Assembly: GCA_023450335.1 (NCBI GenBank) | Contig: JAEXHA010000062.1 | Coordinates: 1-23,842, forward strand | Reading direction: 5' to 3' | Source: Actinomycetes bacterium | GTDB lineage: Bacteria; Actinomycetota; Actinomycetes; Actinomycetales; Microbacteriaceae | DNA: 23,842 nucleotides | In this document: one piece after another, positions 14,338-21,145 of the stretch | How positions within the stretch are numbered: position 1 is the stretch's first letter | Layout: every line of letters starts with the position of its first letter | Position numbers and translations under genes: made by a program | The notes under the pieces: generated by a model | The model's input: only the letters and a program-made list of their open reading frames with translations | The model's database searches: none | Told to the model about the DNA's origin: nothing

Positions 14338-15117
14338 GTGAGCGACCCCATCCTGTTCAGCGTCGACGACGGCCTCGCCCGCATCACGTTGAACCGCCCC
14401 GAACGGCTCAATGCCTTCAATGCCGACCTGGCGCACGCCTGGACGCAGGTCACGGCCGAAGCGACCACGCGCGACGACGTCGGCGCGATCGTGCTCGATG
14501 CTGCGGGCCGTTCGTTCTGCGCCGGCGGCGACGTGCTCGACATGGCCCACTCCATGGGTTCGGGTGCCGACATCCACGCGCTCGCCGACGTGATCAACAC
14601 CGGCATCCGCGCCCTCACTGAATCGTCGGTGCCGGTCGTCGCCGCCGCACACGGCACCACCGCGGGTGGCGGCCTCGGCATCCTCATGTGCTCGGACTAC
14701 GCGATCGTCGGTGAGAACTCGAAGATCGGCAGCCTGTACGCGAACATCGGCCTCACCCCCGACCTGTCGGTCTCGGCGCAACTCGCGCGAGCCGTCGGTC
14801 AGCGGCGTGCGCTGCAGCTGGTGCTGCAGGACCGGCTGCTGTCGGCGCAGGAAGCGCTCGAGTGGGGCCTGGTCGCCGAAATCGTCGCACCCGACCGCGT
14901 CCAGGCCCGTGCCGATGAGGTCGCCCGGTTCTGGCTCGCCGGCGCCTACGGCGCGTACGGCGAGGCCAAGAGGCTCATCCGCTCTCAGCCCGAGCGCACC
15001 TTCGCCGCCCAGCTCGCCGAGGAAGCCCGCTCCATCGGGGCGGCGTTCGACACCCCCGACGCCAAGGTCCGCGTCGCGGGCTTCGCCGCGGCATCCACTC
15101 GCAAGGAGAAGCAATGA
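14338..15117 (+). CDS. Enoyl-CoA hydratase/isomerase family protein
   Basis: 259 aa crotonase-fold enzyme. The oxyanion-hole motifs are F-C-A-G-G-D-V (60-66) and A-A-H-G-T-T-A-G-G-G-L-G. The two catalytic glutamates of true enoyl-CoA hydratases appear absent: the position after G-G-G-x is Gly (G-G-G-L-G-I-L) and the P-E of the second motif is L-Y. Instead a Asp is found in A-N-I-G-L-T-P-D-L-S, as in PaaG-like isomerases. An isomerase or other CoA-ester activity is therefore more likely than hydration. GTG 14338 has AAGGAG (14328-14333) 4 bases upstream. The stop overlaps the next gene's start (ATGA). The DNA word GGCATCCACTCG occurs at 15090-15101, encoding A-S-T-R near the C-terminus. Confidence 0.85.
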   Translation: MSDPILFSVDDGLARITLNRPERLNAFNADLAHAWTQVTAEATTRDDVGAIVLDAAGRSFCAGGDVLDMAHSMGSGADIHALADVINTGIRALTESSVPVVAAAHGTTAGGGLGILMCSDYAIVGENSKIGSLYANIGLTPDLSVSAQLARAVGQRRALQLVLQDRLLSAQEALEWGLVAEIVAPDRVQARADEVARFWLAGAYGAYGEAKRLIRSQPERTFAAQLAEEARSIGAAFDTPDAKVRVAGFAAASTRKEKQ

Positions 15118-15956
15118 CCGACACCAAGCCGCTGGCCGGCAAGACCATCCTCATGTCCGGCGGCAGCCGCGGCATCGGCCTGGCGATCGCGCTGCGCGCC
15201 GCCCGGGACGGCGCCAACATCGCGCTGATGGCCAAGACCGACACCGCGCACCCGAAGCTCGAGGGCACCGTTCACACCGCGGCCGAGCAGATCCGCGCCG
15301 CGGGCGGCCGGGCACTGCCGATCGTCGGCGACGTGCGGAGCGACGACGACATCACCGAGGCGGTGCTGAAGACCCAGGGTGAGTTCGACGGCATCGACAT
15401 CGTGGTCAACAACGCCTCGGTCATCGACCTGTCGGGCTCGCTCGAGCTGTCGGCGAAGAAGTACGACCTCATGCAGGACGTCAACGTCCGCGGCACATTC
15501 ATGCTGTCGCGTGCGGCGCTGCCCATGTTGAAGGATGCCGACAACCCGCACATCCTGTCGCTGTCGCCGCCGCTGAACACGACGCCGAAATGGCTCGGCG
15601 CGCACACCGGCTACTCGATGGCCAAGTTCGGCATGACGATGGCCACGCTCGGCATCGCGGCCGAGTTCGCGAAGGACGGCATCGCGGCCAACACGCTGTG
15701 GCCGGCCACCACGATCGCGACCGCGGCCGTACAGTTCGCGCTCGGCGGCGACCGGATGATGAAGGTCAGCCGCACGCCGGAGATCTATGCCGACGCCGCC
15801 TACGAAGTGCTCACTCAGCCCGCGCGCGACTACACCGGCAAGACGCTCATCGTCGAAGACGTGCTGCGCGATGCCGGGATCACCGACTTCTCGGCCTACG
15901 CGGCAACGCCCGGAACCCCCGATTCCGAGCTGTACCCCGACATCTTCCTGGATTGA
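15114..15956 (+). CDS. SDR oxidoreductase, HSDL2/AtuG-like
   Basis: 280 aa. Cofactor motif G-G-S-R-G-I-G (16-22), N-N-A-S (99-102) and the active-site Y-S-M-A-K (Tyr167, Lys171). The conserved A-K-T-D-T-A-H-P-K-L-E-G-T-V-H loop after the second strand, and the L-S-L-S-P-P-L-N segment, are signatures of the HSDL2 group, which in bacteria includes AtuG-like enzymes of branched isoprenoid (citronellol) catabolism. Eukaryotic HSDL2 has an additional SCP2 sterol-carrier domain that is absent here. AAGGAG (15103-15108) is 5 bases before the ATG, which overlaps the upstream TGA. Last gene of the operon; its downstream region holds the long palindromes. Confidence 0.87.
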   Translation: MTDTKPLAGKTILMSGGSRGIGLAIALRAARDGANIALMAKTDTAHPKLEGTVHTAAEQIRAAGGRALPIVGDVRSDDDITEAVLKTQGEFDGIDIVVNNASVIDLSGSLELSAKKYDLMQDVNVRGTFMLSRAALPMLKDADNPHILSLSPPLNTTPKWLGAHTGYSMAKFGMTMATLGIAAEFAKDGIAANTLWPATTIATAAVQFALGGDRMMKVSRTPEIYADAAYEVLTQPARDYTGKTLIVEDVLRDAGITDFSAYAATPGTPDSELYPDIFLD

Positions 15957-16001
15957 GGCCCCGCCGCCTCTGTCGCCGTGCCGCCTGCCTCTGTCGCCGA
16001 G

Positions 16002-16110
16002 CCGCGCGCCCTCTGGCGCCGAGCCGCCTAGCTTCGAACGAGCCGCCCAATTCTGGACGGTCCATAGCTGGGCGGCTCGTACAGAGGTAGGCGGTTCGCG
16101 GGGGAGGGTG
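16002..16110. repeat. Long palindromic repeat, copy A
   Basis: A 109-bp unit nearly identical (4 differences by my comparison) to copy B 144 bp downstream. Its core 16021-16097 is a symmetric 77-bp near-palindrome: two 38-base arms around base 16059. The inner arm ACGAGCCGCCCA / TGGGCGGCTCGT pairs perfectly, the centre is GGAC-G-GTCC, and the outer GAGCCGCCTA pairs with TAGGCGGTTC with one mismatch. In RNA it would form one long stem on either strand. Confidence 0.85.
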
Positions 16111-16145
16111 AGCCGCCCTGTCGCTGGGCCGCCTAGCTTTGCACG

Positions 16146-16254
16146 CCGCGCGCCTTCTGTCGCCGAGCCGCCTAGCTTCGTACGAGCCGCCCAATTCTGG
16201 ACCGTCCATAGCTGGGCGGCTCGTACAGAGGTAGGCGGTTCGCGGGGGAGGGTG
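16146..16254. repeat. Long palindromic repeat, copy B
   Basis: Second 109-bp unit; its 77-bp core is 16165-16241 around base 16203. The inner arm is longer than in copy A: GTACGAGCCGCCCA pairs perfectly with TGGGCGGCTCGTAC (14 bp). The difference A16037/T16181 improves pairing in this copy, and the central base is G in A but C in B. A partial, decayed left arm (GGGCCGCCTAGCTTTGCACG, about 16126-16145) lies between the two copies. Confidence 0.85.
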
Positions 16255-16320
16255 CGCGGGGCGCGCGGCGCGGGGCGCGGGGCGCGGCGGAGCGCGGAGC
16301 GCGGGGGAGAAGCGCGGCGG

Positions 16321-17175
16321 CTACACCAGGCCGAGGGCGACGAACGCGTTCCACACGCCGTCGTCGAGCACGCTCGTGGTGACCCGGTCGGCGCGGGACT
16401 GCAGCTCGGGGTCCGCGTTGCCCATCGCGACGGCGGTGCCGACGACCTCGAACATCTCGACGTCGTTCCAGCTGTCTCCGATACCGATGGCATCCGCCGC
16501 ATCCAGCCCCAGTTGCTCGAGCACCTCGAGGATCGCCGAGCCCTTGTTGGTGCCCAGCAGGATGACCTCGCCGTTCGACCCGCCCGGCAGCGGAATCGAC
16601 CCCGGAATCACGTGGAACCGATCGCCCAGATCGGCCTGCGCGCGGTCGAGGCTGTCGGACGCCTCGCTGATGAACGTCGACTTCGCGACCGCGTCGAGGT
16701 CGACGCCGGTCATCGGCAGGTACTGCACCATCGGCGTGGGCTCTTCCCCGGTGTCCAGTCCCAGCTCGCGCAGCCGGTCGGCGTGCCGCGCACGCAGCTT
16801 GCGGAAGAACTCTTCGGTGAGCGGGCCGATGCCCTCGCTCGCGTAGACAGCTTCGTGCGTCTGCAGGAAGTAATGGATGCCGTGCTCGACGAAGTAGGCC
16901 ACGAGCCGGTCGGTGTCGTCGCGCGGCATCGGGTGTGACACGATCAGCTCGTCGCCGCGGGTCGCGAAGGCGCCGCCGTTGCTGATCGCGCCGTCGAACC
17001 CGATCTCGCGCACCTTCGGGTGGATGTCGCCGTCGGCGCGCCCCGTGCACAGATACACCAGGTGTCCGTTCGCGCGCGCGGTGCGTACGGCCGTCACCGT
17101 CGAGGGGGCGATCACCTGGCCGTGCTCGAGGATCGTGCCGTCGACGTCGAGAAAGGCGATGCGCTGCGTGGTCAT
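16321..17175 (-). CDS. Cof-type HAD-IIB family phosphatase
   Basis: 284 aa cytosolic HAD phosphatase of the Cof/YbiV group, usually acting on sugar phosphates or flavin/pyridoxal phosphates. Motif I is D-V-D-G-T (10-14) with nucleophile Asp10; motif II is the threonine in L-C-T-G-R; the C2B cap lies between; motif III is the lysine of G-T-N-K-G-S-A; motif IV is G-I-G-D-S-W-N-D-V-E-M. All catalytic positions are present. The ATG at 17175 is preceded by TAGCGT at 6-base spacing, with no RBS. The gene ends in the GC-rich tail of the palindrome region. Substrate unknown. Confidence 0.9.
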   Translation of the reverse strand: MTTQRIAFLDVDGTILEHGQVIAPSTVTAVRTARANGHLVYLCTGRADGDIHPKVREIGFDGAISNGGAFATRGDELIVSHPMPRDDTDRLVAYFVEHGIHYFLQTHEAVYASEGIGPLTEEFFRKLRARHADRLRELGLDTGEEPTPMVQYLPMTGVDLDAVAKSTFISEASDSLDRAQADLGDRFHVIPGSIPLPGGSNGEVILLGTNKGSAILEVLEQLGLDAADAIGIGDSWNDVEMFEVVGTAVAMGNADPELQSRADRVTTSVLDDGVWNAFVALGLV

Positions 17176-17181
17176 GTGCCC

Positions 17182-17187
17182 ACGCTA
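17182..17187 (-). promoter_or_regulatory. -10 element (TAGCGT), leaderless start of the Cof-type gene
   Basis: Minus-strand GATAGCGT; TAGCGT (17187 to 17182), then GGGCAC, then ATG 17175. Confidence 0.55.
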
Positions 17188-17223
17188 TCCGTGCCCCCTG
17201 CGCAACCCCTGCGCGCAGGGCGA

Positions 17224-17694
17224 TCAGACCAGTCGTTTACGCAGGAAGACCTGGGCGGTGCCGTCACCGGCATCCACCCGCTCGCTCTCGACGTACCCCT
17301 CGCGCTCGTAGAGGCGCAGATTGGCCGCACTCAGCGAACCGGTGAACAGCTCCGCCTCCCTCGCCCCGGCATCCGCCCCCCGCCGCTCGACCGCGGCCAA
17401 CAGGCGCGACCCGACGCCTTCGCCCTGCTGATCGGGCGCGATGGCGATGCGGCCGATCAGCAGCAGATCGCCGTCGCGGCGGGCGCGCACGGCGCCGACG
17501 ATGCGCGTGCCCGCCACCGCGACGCACCCGAGGTTCACCTCGAGTTCGGCGCGCAGCCCGTCGAGGGTCTGGGTCAGCGGCGGCATGTCGGCGCTGCCGT
17601 AGATCTGCGCCTCCTGCACGAACGCCGCGCGCTGGATCGTCAGCACCTCGCCGGCGTCGTCGGGGTGGATGCCGCGGATCTGGATACCGGTCAT
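17224..17694 (-). CDS. GNAT-family N-acetyltransferase
   Basis: 156 aa. GNAT fold with motif A: the strand L-L-L-I-G-R-I-A-I-A-P followed by the acetyl-CoA pyrophosphate loop Q-Q-G-E-G-V-G-S-R-L-L (about 90-100), then motif B with A-E-L-F-T-G and N-L-R-L-Y-E-R-E-G-Y (about 124-133). Acceptor substrate unknown. A hexamer GAGAGT (17701-17706 on the minus strand) ends 6 bases before the ATG; it could be a weak leaderless -10, or GAGAG may act as a distant RBS. It lies 48 bp upstream of the Cof-type gene on the same strand and may be co-transcribed with it, although that gene has its own -10. Confidence 0.85.
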   Translation of the reverse strand: MTGIQIRGIHPDDAGEVLTIQRAAFVQEAQIYGSADMPPLTQTLDGLRAELEVNLGCVAVAGTRIVGAVRARRDGDLLLIGRIAIAPDQQGEGVGSRLLAAVERRGADAGAREAELFTGSLSAANLRLYEREGYVESERVDAGDGTAQVFLRKRLV

Positions 17695-17700
17695 CGACCC

Positions 17701-17706
17701 ACTCTC
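17701..17706 (-). promoter_or_regulatory. Weak -10-like GAGAGT before the GNAT gene
   Basis: GAGAGT, 6 bases, ATG 17694 on the minus strand. Lacks the TA of the consensus; included because the spacing matches the other leaderless starts. Confidence 0.3.
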
Positions 17707-17771
17707 GCAGACGCGGCCGGGCGCGCACCGCTCATCGTCGGGGAGCGCCGCTGGTCGAACCGCACGGGCTC

Positions 17772-17777
17772 TAGGCT
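17772..17777 (+). promoter_or_regulatory. -10 element (TAGGCT), leaderless start
   Basis: TAGGCT, GGCGAC (6 bases), GTG 17784. No RBS upstream of the GTG. Confidence 0.55.
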
Positions 17778-17783
17778 GGCGAC

Positions 17784-18575
17784 GTGCCTACTCGTCCCGT
17801 CCGCCTGGGTGTCCAGGTTCAGCCCCAGCACGCCACCTACCCCAAGATCCGCGAGACCGTCCAGGAGCTCGAGCAGCTCGGAGTGGACATCCTCTTCAAC
17901 TGGGATCATTTCTTCCCCCTGACCGGCGACCCGGACGGGCTGCACTTCGAGGCGTGGACCGAGCTCGCGTCGTGGGCCGAGCTCACCTCCGAGGTCGAAC
18001 TGGGCACGCTCGTCAACTGCAACAGCTACCGGGGCGCCGACCTGCAGGCCGACATGGCCCGCACGATCGACCACATCAGCGCGGGCTCGACGGGAGTCGG
18101 CCGGTTCATCTTCGGCACCGGCGCCGGCTGGTTCGAGCGCGACTACGACGAGTACGGCTACGAGTTCGGCACGGCCGGGCAGCGGCTCGATGCGCTCGCC
18201 GAAGCCATGCCCCGCATCGAAGAGCGCTGGACGAAGCTCAACCCGCCGCCCACCCGCAAGATCCCGGTGCTCATCGGCGGCGGCGGCGAGAAGAAGACGC
18301 TGCGGATCGTCGCGCAGCACGCCGACATCTGGCACAGCTTCACGCGCGTCGACGAGCTGCCGCGCAAGCTCGGCATCCTGGCCGGCCACGCGGAGGCGGT
18401 CGGTCGCGACGTGACCGAGATCGAGGTCTCCAATGAGCTGCGTGGCGTCGACGAGTCCACCGCCGACCGCATGCTCGAGGCGGGGGTGACCCTGTTCAGC
18501 CTCGCGATCTCGGGCCCGGACTATGACCTCGCCCCCGTCCGCCGCTGGCTGACCTGGCGAGACGCGCAGCGCTGA
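17784..18575 (+). CDS. LLM-class F420-dependent oxidoreductase
   Basis: 263 aa luciferase-like monooxygenase-fold protein. Features: the N-terminal strand V-R-L-G-V-Q-V; L-G-V-D-I-L-F-N-W-D-H-F (about 33-44), a conserved actinobacterial F420-LLM segment; E-L-G-T-L-V-N-C-N-S-Y-R; I-D-H-I-S-A-G; G-T-G-A-G-W-F-E-R-D-Y; and P-V-L-I-G-G-G-G-E-K-K-T-L (about 169-181), the phosphate-binding glycine loop. It is shorter than many family members (~280-340) but the core is complete. Redox substrate is unknown; F420 use is inferred from family and from the actinobacterial background. Single gene, leaderless, divergent from the GNAT gene. Confidence 0.87.
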   Translation: MPTRPVRLGVQVQPQHATYPKIRETVQELEQLGVDILFNWDHFFPLTGDPDGLHFEAWTELASWAELTSEVELGTLVNCNSYRGADLQADMARTIDHISAGSTGVGRFIFGTGAGWFERDYDEYGYEFGTAGQRLDALAEAMPRIEERWTKLNPPPTRKIPVLIGGGGEKKTLRIVAQHADIWHSFTRVDELPRKLGILAGHAEAVGRDVTEIEVSNELRGVDESTADRMLEAGVTLFSLAISGPDYDLAPVRRWLTWRDAQR

Positions 18576-18647
18576 CGCGGGCGTTCTGAGAACCCCGTGA
18601 TCCGCTTCCCGCGCTCGGGTGCCCGGCGTTCGCGCAGGTGCGGTCGG

Positions 18648-18653
18648 TACCCT
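18648..18653 (+). promoter_or_regulatory. -10 element (TACCCT), leaderless start of rlmN
   Basis: GGTACCCT with TACCCT ending 7 bases before ATG 18661 (TTGAGTCC between, no SD). Confidence 0.55.
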
Positions 18654-18660
18654 TGAGTCC

Positions 18661-19917
18661 ATGACCGAGCCGACCCCCGTGCGCAAGACGACTCCGCGCA
18701 CTGCACCGCCCCGTCAGGTGCGCCCGCGCACGGAGGGATGGGAGCAGCAGAAGGATGCCACCGGCCGGCCGCTGCTGCAGTTCGCCAGCCCCAGGCGCGG
18801 CAAGCCGCCGGTGCACCTGGCCGACCTCACGCCCGCGCAGCGGGTCGAGAAGGTGAAAGAGCTGGGGATGCCGGCGTTTCGCGCCAAGCAGCTCGAGAAG
18901 CACTACTTCACCCATTTCACGTCGGATCCGGCGCAGATGACCGACCTCCCGGCATCCACTCGTGACGAGCTGGTCGCCGGCATGCTGCCCCCGCTGCTGA
19001 CCGAGGTGCGGCGCCTGGAGACCGACCGCGGCGACACGATCAAGTTCCTGTGGAAGCTGCACGACGGCGCCCTGGTCGAGTCGGTGCTCATGCGCTACCC
19101 GGGCCGCATCACCCTGTGTGTGTCGAGCCAGGCCGGGTGCGGCATGAACTGCCCGTTCTGCGCGACGGGGCAGGCGGGGCTGACCCGCAACATGTCGGCG
19201 GCCGAGATCATCGAGCAGATCGTGCGCGCCAATCGGCTCATCGCCGGCGGCGGCCTGGGCGATCCCCGCCGCGTCGGGCACGAGGGCGAGCGCGTCACCA
19301 ACATCGTGTTCATGGGCATGGGCGAGCCGCTGGCCAACTACGCGCGCGTCATGCAGGCCGTGCGCGTCATGACCGACAAGACGCACGGCATCGGCATGAG
19401 TGCCCGCGGCATCACCGTGTCGACGGTCGGTCTGGTGCCGGCCATCCACAAGCTGGCCGCCGAAGAGATCCCGGTGACGTTCGCGCTGTCGCTGCACGCG
19501 CCCGACGACGAGCTGCGCGACGAGCTGATCCCGGTCAACTCGCGGTGGAAGGTCGATGAGGCGCTCGACGCCGCGCGCGGCTACTTCGAGAAGACCGGCC
19601 GTCGCGTCTCGATCGAGTACGCCCTCATCAAGGACATGAACGATCACCCGTGGCGCGCCGATCTGCTGGCCGAGAAGCTCAACGCCCGCGGCCGCGGCTG
19701 GGTGCACGTCAACCCGATTCCGTTGAATCCGACGCCCGGATCGGTGTGGACCTCCAGTGACGTGCCCGTGCAGGACGAGTTCGTCCGCCGGCTCAACGCC
19801 GCCGGCATCCCGACCACCCTGCGTGACACCCGTGGCAAGGAGATCGACGGCGCGTGCGGGCAGCTGGTGGCCACCGAAGACGACCAGCACGCCGCCGAGG
19901 ACGTCCCCACACGCTGA
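18661..19917 (+). CDS. rlmN: 23S rRNA (adenine2503-C2)-methyltransferase / tRNA m2A37 methylase
   Basis: 418 aa radical-SAM enzyme that methylates C2 of A2503 in 23S rRNA and, in E. coli, A37 of some tRNAs. The iron-sulfur cysteines are C-G-M-N-C-P-F-C (Cys160, 164, 167). The upstream strand reads R-Y-P-G-R-I-T-L-C-V-S-S-Q-A-G. S-adenosylmethionine contacts include V-F-M-G-M-G-E-P-L, and the resolving cysteine is in D-G-A-C-G-Q-L near the C-terminus. It has an Arg/Pro-rich N-terminal extension of about 45 residues relative to E. coli RlmN, as in other actinobacteria. ATG 18661 was chosen from the -10 spacing; an upstream in-frame ATG at 18619 would place the promoter inside the gene. The word GGCATCCACTCG lies at 18951-18962 (P-A-S-T-R). 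Confidence 0.95.
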   Translation: MTEPTPVRKTTPRTAPPRQVRPRTEGWEQQKDATGRPLLQFASPRRGKPPVHLADLTPAQRVEKVKELGMPAFRAKQLEKHYFTHFTSDPAQMTDLPASTRDELVAGMLPPLLTEVRRLETDRGDTIKFLWKLHDGALVESVLMRYPGRITLCVSSQAGCGMNCPFCATGQAGLTRNMSAAEIIEQIVRANRLIAGGGLGDPRRVGHEGERVTNIVFMGMGEPLANYARVMQAVRVMTDKTHGIGMSARGITVSTVGLVPAIHKLAAEEIPVTFALSLHAPDDELRDELIPVNSRWKVDEALDAARGYFEKTGRRVSIEYALIKDMNDHPWRADLLAEKLNARGRGWVHVNPIPLNPTPGSVWTSSDVPVQDEFVRRLNAAGIPTTLRDTRGKEIDGACGQLVATEDDQHAAEDVPTR

Positions 19918-19935
19918 GCGCGGTCTCACCGACCC

Positions 19936-20004
19936 GCGAGAGAACAACGGGGCGCCGAGGGAACGGGTGTTACCCGCCCTCTCGTCCACCCGTTGTTCTC
20001 TCGC
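19936..20004. repeat. Nested long palindrome downstream of rlmN
   Basis: GCGAGAGAACAACGGG (19936-19951) pairs perfectly with CCCGTTGTTCTCTCGC (19989-20004), a 16-bp stem. Inside are GAGGG / CCCTC and CGGGT / ACCCG with a GTT loop, giving a three-tier stem-loop. No T-tract follows. It may terminate rlmN, or be a copy of a dispersed palindromic family; only one copy is seen here. Confidence 0.75.
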
Positions 20005-20019
20005 CGAGAGGGGGCTGCG

Positions 20020-20110
20020 TCAGTGCTCGCGGGCGGGGGCACTCGCGGGCGACGGCGCTCGGGGGCGGGCGGGGGCGGACGCGGGCGGGGGCGCTCGCGG
20101 GCGTGGCGGG
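20020..20110. repeat. GC-rich low-complexity tract with possible G-quadruplex
   Basis: Irregular repeats of GCNCTCGCGGGCG and GGGCGGGGGCG fill the region before the aldo/keto reductase promoter. On the plus strand 20061-20091 has four G-runs of at least 3 separated by loops of 1, 1 and 7 bases, meeting the simple G-quadruplex rule. Confidence 0.6.
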
Positions 20111-20113
20111 CAG

Positions 20114-20119
20114 TAGCGT
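20114..20119 (+). promoter_or_regulatory. -10 element (TAGCGT), leaderless start
   Basis: AGTAGCGT; TAGCGT, then TGGGGG (6 bases), then ATG 20126. The G-run before the ATG could also be read as a poor RBS. Confidence 0.5.
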
Positions 20120-20125
20120 TGGGGG

Positions 20126-21139
20126 ATGGTCAACTATCGCTATCTCGGCAACAGCGGATTCAAGGTCTCGGAGATCACCTACGGCAACTGGGTGACGCAC
20201 GCCTCCCAGGTCGGCAACGAGGCGGCGATCGCCACCGTGCACAAGGCGCTGGATCTGGGCATCACCAGCTTCGACACCGCCGACACCTATGCCAACACCG
20301 CCGCGGAGGTCGTGCTCGGCGAAGCGCTGAAGGGACTGGACCGCACCGACTTCGAAGTGTTCACCAAGGTCTACTGGCCCATCGGCAAGAAGGGCCCGAA
20401 CGATGTCGGCCTGTCCCGCAAGCACATCTTCGACGGCATCCACGGATCGCTCAAGCGCCTCGGCGTCGAATACGTCGACCTGTTCCAGGCGCACCGCTAC
20501 GACTACGAGACCCCGCTCGAAGAGACGATGCAGGCCTTCGCCGACGTCGTCCGGCAGGGCAAGGCGCTGTACATCGGCGTGAGCGAGTGGACCGCCGAGC
20601 AGCTGCGCGACGGTCACGCCCTGGCCACGCAGCTCGGGTTCCAGCTCGTGTCGAACCAGCCGCAGTACTCGGCGCTGTGGCGCGTCATCGAGGGCAAGGT
20701 CGTGCCCACCAGCGAAGAGCTCGGCATCTCGCAGATCGTCTGGTCGCCCATGGCCCAGGGCGTGCTCAGCGGCAAGTACCTGCCCGGTCAGCCGTTGCCC
20801 ACCGGCTCGCGCGCGACCGACGACAAGAGCGGTGCGCATTTCATCTCACGCTTCATGAACGACCCGGTGCTGACCGCGGTGCAGAAGCTGAAGCCGATCG
20901 CCGAGCAGGCCGGCCTCACGATGCCCCAGCTGGCGATCGCATGGGTGCTGCAGAACCCGAACATCGCCGCGGCCCTGGTCGGCGCCTCGCGCCCCGAACA
21001 GCTCGAAGACAACGTCAAGGCCTCGGGCGTGACCCTCGACGCCGACACGCTGCAGGCCATCGACGACGCTCTCGCGCCGGTCGCGGTGACCGACGTCGAA
21101 GAGACCTACACCGTCTCGCCGAAGAAGCGCCCCGCGTGA
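20126..21139 (+). CDS. Aldo/keto reductase (Kv-beta/YghZ-like)
   Basis: 337 aa NADPH-dependent (beta/alpha)8 reductase. The catalytic tetrad is visible: Asp50 and Tyr55 in F-D-T-A-D-T-Y-A-N, Lys81 in F-T-K-V-Y-W-P, and His123 in F-Q-A-H-R-Y-D. The C-terminal cofactor region has A-L-V-G-A-S-R-P-E-Q-L. The pattern G-N-W-V-T, Y-W-P-I-G and V-Q-P-like Q-Y-S-A-L-W resembles the AKR6/AKR14 (potassium-channel beta subunit, YghZ) group, acting on small aldehydes and ketones. No signal peptide. The Nudix gene follows after 6 bases, so they form a small operon. Confidence 0.9.
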   Translation: MVNYRYLGNSGFKVSEITYGNWVTHASQVGNEAAIATVHKALDLGITSFDTADTYANTAAEVVLGEALKGLDRTDFEVFTKVYWPIGKKGPNDVGLSRKHIFDGIHGSLKRLGVEYVDLFQAHRYDYETPLEETMQAFADVVRQGKALYIGVSEWTAEQLRDGHALATQLGFQLVSNQPQYSALWRVIEGKVVPTSEELGISQIVWSPMAQGVLSGKYLPGQPLPTGSRATDDKSGAHFISRFMNDPVLTAVQKLKPIAEQAGLTMPQLAIAWVLQNPNIAAALVGASRPEQLEDNVKASGVTLDADTLQAIDDALAPVAVTDVEETYTVSPKKRPA

Positions 21140-21145
21140 GCTGAC

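Larger units (their letters stand above)
15957..16320. other. Gene-free 364-bp region with repeated palindromes and GC-rich tail
   Basis: This gap separates the convergent SDR and Cof-type genes. It contains degenerate short units of the form C-TGTCGCCGAGCCGCC (from 15968), then two 109-bp near-identical units (16002-16110 and 16146-16254), then a low-complexity GCGCGGGG stretch (16253-16320). Open frames crossing it are shadows. I see no gene. Confidence 0.7.

Noticed and set aside
16002..16254. CRISPR-like array
   Set aside because: Only two units, each internally palindromic over its whole length, with the spacer derived from a decayed copy; no cas genes.
16253..16320. G-rich tail after the palindromes as a quadruplex or promoter
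   Set aside because: Runs are mostly GCGC with few G-runs of 3 or more close together; best described as low complexity.
14985..16502. Minus-strand open frame of about 505 codons across the SDR gene and the palindromes
   Set aside because: Arg/Gly/Ala-rich shadow composition, antisense to two well-supported genes and repeating itself where it crosses the two palindromic units.
18496..19989. Minus-strand open frame of about 497 codons opposite rlmN
   Set aside because: rlmN on the plus strand has complete radical-SAM motifs; the antisense frame shows no recognisable domain.
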